In this document: in pieces, positions 27,846 through 37,397 of the stretch
Position numbering within the stretch: the stretch's first letter is position 1
How the letters are laid out: every line of letters begins with the position of its first letter
DNA from: Salinivirgaceae bacterium
GTDB taxonomy: Bacteria > Bacteroidota > Bacteroidia > Bacteroidales > SZUA-534
Direction of reading: 5' to 3'
Assembly (NCBI GenBank): GCA_017527435.1
Contig: JAFXQB010000011.1
Location: 44,454-108,453 of the forward strand
DNA: 64,000 nt
Position numbers and translations under genes: made by a program
Notes under the pieces: generated by a model
Told to the model about the DNA's origin: nothing
Seen by the model: only the letters and a program-made list of their open reading frames with translations
The model's database searches: none

Positions 27846-29003
27846 ATGAACGCTTATAGAAATAAAATATTCTGGAAGACATTCATTCTTGTCTGTGCAA
27901 CGCTAATCGGCAGTATATCACTCTATTATACTAACGTGTTGGCGCGAAGTATGGCCGACGAAGAACAGAAGCGAATGCAGATTTGGGCAGAAGCCACACG
28001 TCAGATAATTATCAGCAACAATGAAAATGAGATAACTTTCTGTCTCGAAATCATCCGCAACAACACGACGATACCGGTCATCCTGACCGACGATGATGAC
28101 AATGTCATCTCAACAATGAATATTCCCGATTTAAAGGCCAATGACACAACATATTACCACGAACTGCTAGCCGATATGGCGGCAAAGCACGATCCAATTG
28201 TCATCAATCTGCCGATGAACCACAAAAACTACATTTACTATGACGATTCAACCGTCCTGAAGCAGTTGGCGCATTTCCCGTTCATCCAGATGTCGATAAT
28301 CGCTATCTTCCTGATGGTGGCCTATTTGGCTTTCAGTTCGTCGCGTAGAGCAGAGCAGAACAAGGTTTGGATTGGAATGTCGAAAGAGACGGCCCACCAG
28401 TTGGGAACGCCCATCTCGTCGCTGATGGCGTGGATTGAGATTCTTAAACAGGACGAATCAAACGCATCGTATGTGACTGAAATGCAAAAAGATGTTGACC
28501 GTCTGCAGATGATTGCCGACCGCTTCTCAAAAATCGGTTCCCTGCCGACACTTCAGCCTTGCAACCTGTCGGAAGCCATCAACACGGCGGTGGGTTATAT
28601 GCGCACCCGTGTGTCGTCGAACATTACGCTCGACGTGAAGGACAGCACTTCGCACTCGGTTATGGTCCGGCTCAACACATCGCTATTTAACTGGGTGATT
28701 GAGAATATGATAAAGAACGCCATCGATGCTATGGAAGGCAAGGGCTGCATCACCATCAAACTGAACGAGACGCTGAAATTTGCTGAAATTCTTATAACCG
28801 ACACCGGCAAAGGCCTTGCCAAGAACCAGTTCAAGGCCATTTTCTCGCCCGGCTACACCACCAAAGAGCGCGGCTGGGGACTCGGTTTGTCGCTTGTGCA
28901 GCGCATCGTGAAAAACTACCACCGCGGCAAAATTATGGTGCAGTCGTCGGAAATCGGTGTTGGTACAACATTTAAAATCTTGTTACCGAAGGTGTCAAAC
29001 TGA
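27846..29003 (+). CDS. Membrane sensor histidine kinase
   Basis: 385 residues from ATG 27846. Two membrane helices (about 8-28 and 160-177) flank a periplasmic sensor domain. The phospho-acceptor H-box is MSKETAHQLGTPISSLMAW, and the ATPase domain shows NWVIENMIKNAIDAM (N box), DTGKGL (G1) and GWGLGLSLVQRIV (G2). No response regulator gene is adjacent, so it is an orphan. The first CCGG tetranucleotide in the window occurs inside it at 28074. A bidirectional terminator follows. Confidence 0.93.
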   Translation: MNAYRNKIFWKTFILVCATLIGSISLYYTNVLARSMADEEQKRMQIWAEATRQIIISNNENEITFCLEIIRNNTTIPVILTDDDDNVISTMNIPDLKANDTTYYHELLADMAAKHDPIVINLPMNHKNYIYYDDSTVLKQLAHFPFIQMSIIAIFLMVAYLAFSSSRRAEQNKVWIGMSKETAHQLGTPISSLMAWIEILKQDESNASYVTEMQKDVDRLQMIADRFSKIGSLPTLQPCNLSEAINTAVGYMRTRVSSNITLDVKDSTSHSVMVRLNTSLFNWVIENMIKNAIDAMEGKGCITIKLNETLKFAEILITDTGKGLAKNQFKAIFSPGYTTKERGWGLGLSLVQRIVKNYHRGKIMVQSSEIGVGTTFKILLPKVSN

Positions 29004-29044
29004 TAGTACCAACAGATATTTTGGTCAGTACTATTTGATTTCAT

Positions 29045-29080
29045 AAAAAAGCCCCACCATATCCGGCAGGGCTTTTTTCT
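29045..29080. terminator. Bidirectional terminator between kinase and EF-G2 genes
   Basis: AAAAAAGCCC pairs with GGGCTTTTTT over a 14-base loop; the two genes converge here. Confidence 0.88.
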
Positions 29081-29095
29081 TTATGAAAGGAATTG

Positions 29096-31255
29096 TTATT
29101 CTTCCTCTTTGTGTTCGGCCTCGTAGGCTTTGAGCAGTTTCTCCTGAACGTCGCTTGGCACTTGTGCGTACTCGGCGAACTTCATTGTGTAGGTTGCGCT
29201 GCCCGATGTGAGTGAGCTCAACGCTGTTGAGTATTTGTTCAGCTCGGCCAGCGGAACGCGTGCCTGCAGCTTCTCGTAGCCCGACTCGCTGCTCATACCC
29301 ATAATCATTGCGCGGCGTCCCTGCAGGTCGCTCATCACGTCGCCCATATACTCCGACGGCACAAGCACCTCAACGTCGTAAATCGGCTCCATAATCTTCG
29401 GACCGGCAGCCTTGAATGCTTGGCTGAAAGCGTTGCGTCCGGCCAGTTTGAACGAGATTTCGTTCGAGTCAACCGGGTGCATTTTGCCGTCGTAGATGCA
29501 GACGCGGATGTCGCGTGCGTATGAGCCTGTCAGCGGGCCTTCTTCCATCTTCTCCATAATACCCTTTTGGATGGCCGGCATAAACCTTGCCTCAATGGCG
29601 CCGCCCACAATGCAGTTGCAGAAGATGAGCTTTCCGCCCCACGGCAGTGCAATCTCCTCGGTTCCGCGAAGGCTGACCGACCAGTCTTTGCCGTCAATCT
29701 TGTAGGTCGATGGTGCGGGCATTCCCTCGGTGTACGGCTCGATAATCATATGAACCTCGCCGAACTGTCCGGCGCCACCCGACTGTTTCTTGTGGCGGTA
29801 GTCGGCCTGTGCGGGCTTGGTGATGGTCTCGCGGTACGGAATCTTCGGGTCGATGAACTGCACTTTTATACCGTGTAGGTTCTCGAGTTGCCATTTCAGC
29901 GAGTTGATGTGGAACTCACCCTGACCGTAAACAATGGTCTGTTTCAGCTCTTTAGAGTACTCAACAATAATGCTCGGGTCTTCCTGCGACTTGCGCACCA
30001 GCAAATCGCCCAGTTTCTCCTCTTCCGAAGCATCAACCGGCTTGATGGCCGTGCGGAAACGCGGGTCGGGCATTTGAGTTGCCGGATAGGTCCAGTCAAG
30101 GTCCTTATCGTTCAGAGTGTGATATGTCTTGGTCTCTTTCAGTTTCACCATTGCGCCAATATCGCCGGCCACCATTTCGGTGAGTTTCTCGCGGTTTTTG
30201 CCGGCAGGCGAGAAGAACTGCGACAGGCGCTCTTTGGCGTTCTTGTTGGTGTTCACAAGGTCCATACCCTCGGTGATTTTTCCTGACATTACCTTGAAAT
30301 AAAGAACCTCGCCCACGTGCTCCTCAACGGTTGTCTTGAAGACGAAGACCGAAGTCTTGCCGTTCGGGTCGCACTTAACCTCGTTGCCTTCCGAGTTGAC
30401 GGGTGCGGGCATTTCGGTTGGATTCGGCGCCACGTTGCCCACAAACTCCATCATACGGCGGATACCCATATCTTTCTTGCCTGCAACGCAGAACACGGGG
30501 AACATTCCGCGGCTGATGATTCCGGCGCGGATTCCGGCGCGCATTTGGTCCTCATCGAGCGAGCCTTCGTCGAAGAATTTCTCCATCAGCGTGTCGTCGT
30601 TCTCGGCGGCAGCCTCAATCAGTTTGGCGTTCAGGTCTTTAGCCTTCTCCATTTGGTCGGCAGGAATGTCGAGCACTTCCGGAACACCGCCTTCGGGTTT
30701 CCAGCGGTACATCTTCATCTTCAGCACGTCAACCATCTCGTTGTAGCCCGTGCCCGGGTTGATTGGGTACTGCACAATGGCCACTTTGTTGCCGTAGAGT
30801 GCGTGCAGTTCCTCAATAGTCTTGTCGAAATTGGCTTTTTCGTGGTCCAATTGGTTCACGGCAATCAGCATCGATGTGTTCAGACGGTTGCAGTGACGCG
30901 AGATGGTCTGTGTTCCCACCTCAACACCCTTCGACGAGTTGATGACCATAATGGCGGCATCAGTCACGGCGAGCGACGATATTACTCCGCCAACAAAGTC
31001 GTCCAATCCCGGGGTGTCGATAATGTTCAACTTCTTGTTGTTGAACTCGACGTGCAGAACTGTTGAATAAACTGAACGCCCCTGCTCGTGCTCGATGGCG
31101 TTGTAGTCCGACACTGTGTTTTGACTTTCGATGTCGCCTCGGCGTGATATCACTCCGGCCTCAAACATCATTGCTTCGGCCAGAGTGGTTTTCCCGGATC
31201 CGGCCGCACCAATCAAAGAGAGATTCTTAATCTCGTTAGGTTGATACACTTTCAT
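29096..31255 (-). CDS. EF-G paralog (EF-G2 type) lacking the catalytic His
   Basis: 719 residues with all EF-G domains. The P-loop GAAGSGKT is at 16-23. The G3 motif reads DTPGLDDF (80-87), where canonical EF-G has DTPGHVDF; the His that activates water for GTP hydrolysis is Leu84. The guanine motif is NQLD rather than NKxD, and the switch region has EHEQGRSVYSTV instead of the usual E-RGITITSA. In Bacteroides an EF-G2 paralog that works without GTP hydrolysis has been described as a starvation factor; this protein fits that type. No ribosomal operon surrounds it, which also argues against it being the main fusA. Confidence 0.9.
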   Translation of the reverse strand: MKVYQPNEIKNLSLIGAAGSGKTTLAEAMMFEAGVISRRGDIESQNTVSDYNAIEHEQGRSVYSTVLHVEFNNKKLNIIDTPGLDDFVGGVISSLAVTDAAIMVINSSKGVEVGTQTISRHCNRLNTSMLIAVNQLDHEKANFDKTIEELHALYGNKVAIVQYPINPGTGYNEMVDVLKMKMYRWKPEGGVPEVLDIPADQMEKAKDLNAKLIEAAAENDDTLMEKFFDEGSLDEDQMRAGIRAGIISRGMFPVFCVAGKKDMGIRRMMEFVGNVAPNPTEMPAPVNSEGNEVKCDPNGKTSVFVFKTTVEEHVGEVLYFKVMSGKITEGMDLVNTNKNAKERLSQFFSPAGKNREKLTEMVAGDIGAMVKLKETKTYHTLNDKDLDWTYPATQMPDPRFRTAIKPVDASEEEKLGDLLVRKSQEDPSIIVEYSKELKQTIVYGQGEFHINSLKWQLENLHGIKVQFIDPKIPYRETITKPAQADYRHKKQSGGAGQFGEVHMIIEPYTEGMPAPSTYKIDGKDWSVSLRGTEEIALPWGGKLIFCNCIVGGAIEARFMPAIQKGIMEKMEEGPLTGSYARDIRVCIYDGKMHPVDSNEISFKLAGRNAFSQAFKAAGPKIMEPIYDVEVLVPSEYMGDVMSDLQGRRAMIMGMSSESGYEKLQARVPLAELNKYSTALSSLTSGSATYTMKFAEYAQVPSDVQEKLLKAYEAEHKEEE

Positions 31256-31398
31256 AATAATAGTGGTATATAGTTTAAAAAAAGTACGTGGATTCGTGTA
31301 TCACGAACAAGGCTAAAGTTATAGCAATTTTTTTTGAATTCCGATAGGTTTTTCAGAGAAAAATACAGTCGGGCTGCGATTTTTTTGGTGGGGTGCGG

Positions 31399-32352
31399 TC
31401 AAGCCGATGCAGTGCCGGCCATCTTCCACCCCAGCACAATATCCTGCACCTTGTCGGTGTACTCCTCAACTGTGCGGCATTTTTTGACGGTTTTCAGGGC
31501 GCGGTGCGCATCGTCGAACATTGCCGACCAGTATTCCCAGTAGGTTGTCATTTTTTGCAGGAAATGGCCGGCACCCTGAAGGCGGTCGAGCTGCCTTTCG
31601 GCGATGGTGCCTACAAAGTTCATCAGCAGGTTGCGGCGGTTGTAGCCGTTCAGTGTCTGACCGGCGATTTCGAGCGCCAGAAACGGGTTGCAGAGCAGTC
31701 CGCGGCCAATCATAAGGTGCGTCACGGTGGGGTTTTTCTCAATCAGAAGGTGCGCTTGCTCCGCGGTGCGGATGTCGCCGTTGTAAGCCACCGGGTGCGC
31801 CGCTTTCGCGATAATCTCGGGCAAAACGCTGCTGTCGGCCTCACCATTATACATTTGTTTTCCGATTCGCGGATGCACGATTATCTCTTTTATTTTGTAA
31901 CGGTTAAGCACGTCAAGTACGGACCAAATCTCGTCAGGCGAAAGGTAGCCCGTTCGCATTTTCACCGAAAGTGAGATATCGCTCTGCGCCTCGACTTCGG
32001 TGAGTATGCTGTCGATTCTTTCGGGGTAGGGCAGCAGTCCGGCGCCCAGCTGCCGCTTGGCAACCATTGGGAAGGGGCAGCCCAGATTCCAGTTCAGCTC
32101 GGTGTAACCCACAGCCGCCACAGCATTGGCCACTTGAAGAATATCGGCGGCGCTGTTGGCGAGCACCTGCGGCACAACGTGCAAGCCCCGGTTGTTCTCG
32201 GGGGCAATGTCGGCAAGGTATTTTTTGCGGATTTCGCCGTTCTCAATCCTGATAAAGGGCGCGTAAAACACACCAATGCCGCCAATCCGGTTGATTGCCG
32301 ACCTGAAAATGGCTTCGGTATAGCCCTGCATCGGTGCCAGTGATATTCGCAT
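31399..32352 (-). CDS. tRNA-dihydrouridine synthase
   Basis: 317 residues, FMN-dependent TIM-barrel enzyme reducing uridines in tRNA D-loops. The N terminus SLAPMQGYTEAIFRSA is the Dus hallmark. The catalytic Cys92 sits in NWNLGCPFPMVAKRQLGAGLL, and VKMRTGY, HPR and YNGDI complete the flavin/tRNA-binding set. The subtype (DusA, B or C) is not clear from motifs. Promoter element at 32357-32364 would give an almost leaderless message. Confidence 0.93.
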   Translation of the reverse strand: MRISLAPMQGYTEAIFRSAINRIGGIGVFYAPFIRIENGEIRKKYLADIAPENNRGLHVVPQVLANSAADILQVANAVAAVGYTELNWNLGCPFPMVAKRQLGAGLLPYPERIDSILTEVEAQSDISLSVKMRTGYLSPDEIWSVLDVLNRYKIKEIIVHPRIGKQMYNGEADSSVLPEIIAKAAHPVAYNGDIRTAEQAHLLIEKNPTVTHLMIGRGLLCNPFLALEIAGQTLNGYNRRNLLMNFVGTIAERQLDRLQGAGHFLQKMTTYWEYWSAMFDDAHRALKTVKKCRTVEEYTDKVQDIVLGWKMAGTASA

Positions 32353-32356
32353 ACGG

Positions 32357-32364
32357 CAAAAATA
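32357..32364 (-). promoter_or_regulatory. -7 promoter element for the Dus gene
   Basis: Minus strand TATTTTTG, exact consensus, only 5 bases before the ATG; a leaderless or nearly leaderless transcript is implied. Confidence 0.4.
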
Positions 32365-32381
32365 TAATCTTCATTCACATA

Positions 32382-32416
32382 AAAAAACCGAACCATCCAT
32401 CGGAAGGTCCGGTTTT
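32382..32416 (-). terminator. Terminator after the ABC transporter gene
   Basis: AAACCG..ACC pairs with GGT..CGGTTT, with a T-run on the minus strand; 20 bases past the ABC gene stop. Confidence 0.75.
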
Positions 32417-32436
32417 ATTTTGTTGGCAATCAAAAC

Positions 32437-35400
32437 TCAACGCCGTTTCGAGAATTTCGTAATCGTCCAGCGCAGACCGTCGCACACAAGCAGCACGTAG
32501 AGCAGGCCGTTCATAATCCACATCACAATAATGTTGAACCAGAACGTGTCAATCTGCAGGTTGCCAATCTGCTTGAACGGCGCGTAGAAATGGGCGCGGC
32601 CGCAGCGGCTCTCGGGCTCTTTGTAAACGGGGTCCGACACCTGAATGAAATGGTCGCCCATATCGTGAATCTTCTCAATATCAACGCGGTTCAGCACAAA
32701 GTTCGACAGCGCCTCGTTGGTGTAGTTCTTCTTCAGCTCAACAAGTGCCTTGTTGCCGCCCAGCTCTTCGGCCAGACTGCTGATTTCGCGGTCGAGAACC
32801 GAGATTGCCTTGTTCTGCTTCTGCTGATAGAGTTTGGCCGTTTTGTCAAGGAACGACGTCAGGTTTTCCTGCACATCATCGTTGTATTTTTCAGGCGTGA
32901 GCAGGTCGATGTCCTCGAATTGCTGTTTTGGCGTGCGGTCGTTGATTTTCGATACTTCGGTGTGCAGAAGTCCGATAATCTGATTGCGGGTTTCCTCGTC
33001 GGCGTTAGCCAGTTTGGCAATCTTGTTGTTCAGTGCCGGCACCAGGTACGAGCCGATGTAAGCCGCCTCGCTCTTCTTCTGCTCAATCAGGAAGAAATTC
33101 TTCATATACTCGTTGTCGCGGAACTGCTTCACAGCCATTGCCTCGTAGGCCCAGCGCGACGGCATAAGGTCGCCAATCACAGGCACCACCTCGTATGAGC
33201 TGATGGCCTTGTTCAGTTTGTCGAACTTCACCATTGTTCCGCTGAAAAGCAGCTGCGGCACAATCAGGAACGGAATCAGAATGTAGATGGTGACAACCGA
33301 GTCGAGCGCGGCCGAGATGTTCAGGCCAATCATATTCGACACGCACGAAGCGGTGAACAGTATCAGCCAGTGAGCCAGCGTCATACCGTGAATTTCCATT
33401 ATGGTGTTGCCGATGAGCACGAATGAGAGCGTTTGAATGGCCGAAATCACAAACAGAACTGCGATTTTGCTGTTCAGGTAGCTTACGTGGCTCAAGTTCA
33501 GGAACGACTCGCGCTTGAGCAGCTGACGGTCGCGGATAATCTCTTCGGCGCTCACGGTCAAGCCGATGAAGATTGAAACCACAACGCCCATAAACAGGTA
33601 GATGGGCAGGTTCTCGTTGCCGCTGAAGACAAAGATGTTCGGATTGCTGCCCTCGCCGGCGATGTACTTCGTAAAGTAGGCCAGAATGAGCGCCAGCACC
33701 GGTGCCTCAAGGAAGTTGATGAGCATATATTGGCGGTTGGCCAGTTTCGACAGAATGTTGCGCTCGCAGAAGATGCGGAACTGCTTGAACATTCCGGGAA
33801 TGCTGAAGTTGTTCTTCGGCAAATCCTGCTTTTCGGTGTCGAATTTTATCTTCGATTTTGAGTGTTCCTCATACATTGCGGCCCATTCCTCGGGCGTTGT
33901 CTTGCGCTTGTGGGTGGTGCGGCCGTACTCGTCAACCACCTTCGACTCAAGAATCTGAAGCACCTGCTCGGGATTGATGTTACCGCAGTGGTAACACTCA
34001 CTCTCTGTGGCATTTACGTGGTTGCTCATTGTCTTGAAGTAAACCACCGAGTCAACCGGGTTGCCGTAGTAAACCAGATAGCCGCCCTTGTCCATAATGA
34101 GCAGTTTGTCGAACATTTTGAAGATGACCGACGACGGTTGGTGAATGTTGACAATCACCAACTTACCCTTCAGCGTCTGTTCCTTCAGAAGGTCCATAAC
34201 CATTTCCGAGTCCATCGACGAAAGTCCCGATGTCGGCTCATCGACGAACATTACAAGCGGCTCGCGGATAAGTTCCAGAGCAATGTTCAGACGCTTGCGC
34301 TGACCGCCGCTGATGGTCTTGTTCAGCGGGTTGCCCACCACCAGGTCGGCGGTGGCCTTCAGGTCAAGGTCTTCCAAAACTTTGTTCACGGCCTCGTCAA
34401 TCTGCTCTTCGGTGTAATCGCTGAAACAGAGTTTGGCGCTATAGTAAAGGTTCTGATATACAGTAAGTTCCTCAATCAGCAAATCGTCCTGCGGCACAAA
34501 ACCGATGACGCCGTTCAGCTTCTCTTTTTCGGTGTAGATGTTGTAGCCGTTGATGAGAATCTCGCCGCTCTGCGGTTGCAGATTGCCGTTGAGCACGTTG
34601 AGCAGCGTTGATTTTCCAACGCCCGAGCCACCCATAATGCCGATGAGCTCGCCGCCTTGCTCGCAGAAGTTGAAGTTGTGCAGGCCGTTCTTGCTGCCCT
34701 TGAATCGGAATTCAACGCCTTTGGCAGTGAACACCACCTTCTCGGCGTTCATAGCATTGATGAACTTCGAAACAATGTCGCTGTAGTAGATTGAGCCGAT
34801 GCGCGGGCTGCGGATGGCCGAGCCTTTCGGCAGCACATAGGTGCGGTTGAGCATAATGCTGTGGCCGTTCAGGTAGAGTTCGGTCTCGCCCACGTAGCGG
34901 AAAGCGTACGCATTGATTGACGGCAGGAACAGAATCATCACATGGCCTTCCAAATCCTTGAAACGCAGGTGTTTGACCTCGGCGTTCGGCGATTCGTTGT
35001 TTTTGTCGAGAATCAGTATGTTTTCCTTGTACGGAATTTCATCGAGTTTTGGATTGAGAGTGAAGGCATAGCAGTTAAAGTATTCATCTTCAGGAATATT
35101 GAAGATGTCCGAGACGGTTTTCACAAAATCGATTTCCTGTTCGGTGATTTCTTCGCCAAAGCTGATGAACTCGAGCAACTGCAGCAGCACCAGCAGTTTT
35201 TGGTCCTGTTTCAGCTCGCCGTTGATCTGCTCGCAGATGCGCAGCACCTTAACCGAGTTGAGCGATGTGCGCTTGCGTTCCTGCGTGCCGTCTTTTTTGA
35301 CGCCGCCGCCGCGTTCCTCAACGTATTTGTCGAACAGTTGCAGATACTCCGTCACCTGTTCCGAACTGAGCATCAGTCTCAAATATGACTCAACAATAGA

Positions 35401-35487
35401 GCGCGATTTCTCGTTGACGCCTTCTTTGTTTGCAGTGGCAATGATTGCGAAAAGCTGCATCAATGCCTTCAAAATGGATTCACTCAT
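32437..35487 (-). CDS. ABCG-like transporter with N-terminal helical and FHA-like regions
   Basis: 1016 residues. Residues 1-140 are helical and acidic, resembling a TerB-type domain. About 155-245 are beta-rich with an FHA-like look (LRFKDLEGHVMILFL, then LYLNGHSIMLNRTYVLPKG). The ATPase follows: Walker A GGSGVGKS (286-293), signature ISGGQRKR (~400), Walker B LVMFVDEPTSGL. The membrane half (about 600-860) has six helices plus a last helix near the C terminus, with a ~130-residue soluble insert before it. ATPase-before-membrane order is as in ABCG exporters. Substrate unknown. A single-gene unit with its own terminator. Confidence 0.85.
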   Translation of the reverse strand: MSESILKALMQLFAIIATANKEGVNEKSRSIVESYLRLMLSSEQVTEYLQLFDKYVEERGGGVKKDGTQERKRTSLNSVKVLRICEQINGELKQDQKLLVLLQLLEFISFGEEITEQEIDFVKTVSDIFNIPEDEYFNCYAFTLNPKLDEIPYKENILILDKNNESPNAEVKHLRFKDLEGHVMILFLPSINAYAFRYVGETELYLNGHSIMLNRTYVLPKGSAIRSPRIGSIYYSDIVSKFINAMNAEKVVFTAKGVEFRFKGSKNGLHNFNFCEQGGELIGIMGGSGVGKSTLLNVLNGNLQPQSGEILINGYNIYTEKEKLNGVIGFVPQDDLLIEELTVYQNLYYSAKLCFSDYTEEQIDEAVNKVLEDLDLKATADLVVGNPLNKTISGGQRKRLNIALELIREPLVMFVDEPTSGLSSMDSEMVMDLLKEQTLKGKLVIVNIHQPSSVIFKMFDKLLIMDKGGYLVYYGNPVDSVVYFKTMSNHVNATESECYHCGNINPEQVLQILESKVVDEYGRTTHKRKTTPEEWAAMYEEHSKSKIKFDTEKQDLPKNNFSIPGMFKQFRIFCERNILSKLANRQYMLINFLEAPVLALILAYFTKYIAGEGSNPNIFVFSGNENLPIYLFMGVVVSIFIGLTVSAEEIIRDRQLLKRESFLNLSHVSYLNSKIAVLFVISAIQTLSFVLIGNTIMEIHGMTLAHWLILFTASCVSNMIGLNISAALDSVVTIYILIPFLIVPQLLFSGTMVKFDKLNKAISSYEVVPVIGDLMPSRWAYEAMAVKQFRDNEYMKNFFLIEQKKSEAAYIGSYLVPALNNKIAKLANADEETRNQIIGLLHTEVSKINDRTPKQQFEDIDLLTPEKYNDDVQENLTSFLDKTAKLYQQKQNKAISVLDREISSLAEELGGNKALVELKKNYTNEALSNFVLNRVDIEKIHDMGDHFIQVSDPVYKEPESRCGRAHFYAPFKQIGNLQIDTFWFNIIVMWIMNGLLYVLLVCDGLRWTITKFSKRR

Positions 35488-35605
35488 AGAATATGCCTAA
35501 TAAACATCGTAAAAAAAGCAAAAAAAACGATTGGCGCAAAAAGAAAATGCTGCAGGTGGCCGGTGGCGTGTGAATTTGCCAGCCAGCGGTGAGGTTGCAT
35601 TGATG

Positions 35606-36265
35606 TTATAATCCGCCAACTATTTCATACCCAGCCTTCTTCACCGTGTCAATCACCATTTGCAGCCGCTCGGCGCTTTGCGGAAGACGGTCGTGCAGAA
35701 GGATGATGGCGCCAGGGCACAGTTTGCGGCTGATGCGGCGCGCGATTTTGGCGTGGTCGGCGCCATTGGTGTCGTAGGTGCGGATGGTCCAGCCTATTGT
35801 TTTGAGATTCAAGTTTTTGACAGCCTTGCCGATGGTTGGATTTGTAACGCCAAACGGCGGGCGGAAAAGCGTTGTTGTGCTGCCCGTGGCCTGCTCAATG
35901 GCCTGTTGGCACTGACGGATGTCGGCAAGCATACGGCCGCGGCCGAAAAGCGGGAAGCCGTTTGCGTGGCTAAAACTGTGGATTCCAATCTGATGACCTT
36001 CGTCAGCCATACGCTTGAGCAGAGCCTCGTTGCCTGCAATGCGGCTGCCGATGCAGAAAAAAACGGCTTTGGCGTTGTTGCGCTTCAGCACGTCGAGCAC
36101 TTGGGGTGTCTGCTCTGCGTCGGGGCCGTCGTCAAAGGTTAGATAGACAACATTTTCAGTAGTCTTGACGCGGCACAAGGCACGCACATACACCTGCGAT
36201 TTTATGCTGTACGAAGCGTAAAACAGGAATGCCAGAACGGCGGCGGCGACGAGTGCGATAATCAT
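35606..36265 (-). CDS. Polysaccharide deacetylase (NodB family)
   Basis: 219 residues. One N-terminal membrane anchor (about 2-18), then the NodB domain: metal/catalytic TFDDGPD (43-49), the zinc-binding His pair in HSFSH (H96, H100), RPPFG (135-139) and LLHD near the end. All five NodB motifs are seen, so it should be active on an N- or O-acetylated glycan or related acetyl group. It follows the CLF-like gene by 131 bases of repeat DNA and may be the last member of the pigment cluster, where such deacetylases occur. Confidence 0.9.
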   Translation of the reverse strand: MIIALVAAAVLAFLFYASYSIKSQVYVRALCRVKTTENVVYLTFDDGPDAEQTPQVLDVLKRNNAKAVFFCIGSRIAGNEALLKRMADEGHQIGIHSFSHANGFPLFGRGRMLADIRQCQQAIEQATGSTTTLFRPPFGVTNPTIGKAVKNLNLKTIGWTIRTYDTNGADHAKIARRISRKLCPGAIILLHDRLPQSAERLQMVIDTVKKAGYEIVGGL

Positions 36266-36309
36266 TGTTTGTTTCTAACCGATTTAACCCGATTTTATCC
36301 GATTTATGC

Positions 36310-36329
36310 GGACGCGATAAATCGCGTCC
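36310..36329. repeat. REP-like palindrome, divergent copy C
   Basis: GGACGCGATAAATCGCGTCC, a perfect 9-bp stem with AA loop, followed by CTAC as in the other copies. Confidence 0.7.
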
Positions 36330-36336
36330 CTACCAA

Positions 36337-36396
36337 CCCCCAACACCTAATACCCAACACCAAAAATCCTAACTACTAATTCCTAAATCCTAACTA
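36337..36396. repeat. Low-complexity intergenic words
   Basis: Reverse-strand versions of the GGTGTTGGGT word seen at 24071 and the TTAGGATTTAGGA word seen at 11373 and 19412. Immediately follows the CLF-like gene stop. Confidence 0.65.
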
Positions 36397-37314
36397 CTAC
36401 CCCCTACCTAACAAAATCAGCGAATAGTTTATATGTTGATATTCAGTTACAAGCAGTATTTTCATTTTTGTTAATCCCATTAACATATTTATTGCGTAAT
36501 CTAATACACTTGCTGTGAATGTTGGGTAAATAAGGGATTTGTATCCCATTATATTGTTATTTGGGCCGAGTTTTTCTTTTATATTGTTTTTAATGTCGGA
36601 AAGGCTGTTAATAAATATAATCCATAAATCGCTTGTTTTTATGTTGTTGCGGTCAGCCATTTCAACAATCCATTCAACTAAATTATCTTCAGTCTGTTTG
36701 CCGCTGCGGGTGTCAATGTCAAATACAGCAGGTTGGTCTTTGACTGATGTGGTGGCATTCAAAACGAAAAAGTTGGCACCCTCACCCAATTCATATTCGC
36801 GCGTCATTCCAAGGCGGCGCTGAATGTCGGCCGACGAAGCGGTAATCTCGTCAATCGCGCCAAGCAGAACATTCTTTTTGCCCTCGGCAACCTGCATTGC
36901 AGCGTCAATCAGCGCACTCTCGAAACTCAATCCGCGGTGGGCGTAAGTAACATTGTATGAGTGAATTCCGCGCAGCAGGGCAATCTGTCCGCCAATGGTG
37001 TTGAAGGTGGACTGAATGAACGGCGTGGGGTTCAGAAGCCGCTCGCTGTTGGCCACAATCGACTCGATAAACTTTTCAGTATCAGCCAGACAGCCGAATC
37101 CAGTGGCCGTGATAATGGCGTCGATGCTTTCGGGGGCCAGTTCCTCAATGCACTTCAGGCCGCAGGCCACGCCCATTTTCACAATTCGGCTCATACGGCG
37201 GCGCAGCGCGGGGTCGGCAATAATTTCCTTGTAATCGAGCACAGCCTCAACGCCGTCCATAACGAGTTGGTCGTTAGCAATTTGGCAGGTTCGTGTGATG
37301 TAGACAGGTTTCAT
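36397..37314 (-). CDS. Ketosynthase-like chain-length-factor protein
   Basis: 305 residues, a thiolase-fold N-terminal-type ketosynthase without catalytic Cys. In place of the active-site loop it has NPTPFIQSTFNTIGGQIALLRG (95-116), the pattern of the 'beta-ketoacyl synthase, chain length factor' family. Such partners pair with an active KS in aryl polyene clusters. It follows the KS gene at 37398. The last third (below about 36640) is clearly AT-richer than the start, with runs of Asn, Ile and Lys, unlike neighbours. The protein nevertheless keeps a plausible fold to its end. Confidence 0.8.
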   Translation of the reverse strand: MKPVYITRTCQIANDQLVMDGVEAVLDYKEIIADPALRRRMSRIVKMGVACGLKCIEELAPESIDAIITATGFGCLADTEKFIESIVANSERLLNPTPFIQSTFNTIGGQIALLRGIHSYNVTYAHRGLSFESALIDAAMQVAEGKKNVLLGAIDEITASSADIQRRLGMTREYELGEGANFFVLNATTSVKDQPAVFDIDTRSGKQTEDNLVEWIVEMADRNNIKTSDLWIIFINSLSDIKNNIKEKLGPNNNIMGYKSLIYPTFTASVLDYAINMLMGLTKMKILLVTEYQHINYSLILLGRG

Positions 37315-37334
37315 TTTGCTTCTGCGTTTTCCGT

Positions 37335-37348
37335 CAGCGCTTGCGCTG
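37335..37348. repeat. 14-bp perfect palindrome, family member 1
   Basis: CAGCGCTTGCGCTG, preceded by TTTTCCGT and followed by CTTT, in the CLF-KS gap. Same frame as 38966-38979 and 39115-39128 but with compensatory arm changes. Confidence 0.8.
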
Positions 37349-37397
37349 CTTTGTATTTAATTGTTTTTCAGTGTTTCTCGTGGTTTAATGTTTTGTG

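Noticed and set aside
29096..31255. Main elongation factor G (fusA)
   Set aside because: The catalytic His is replaced and no ribosomal genes are near; better called EF-G2-like.
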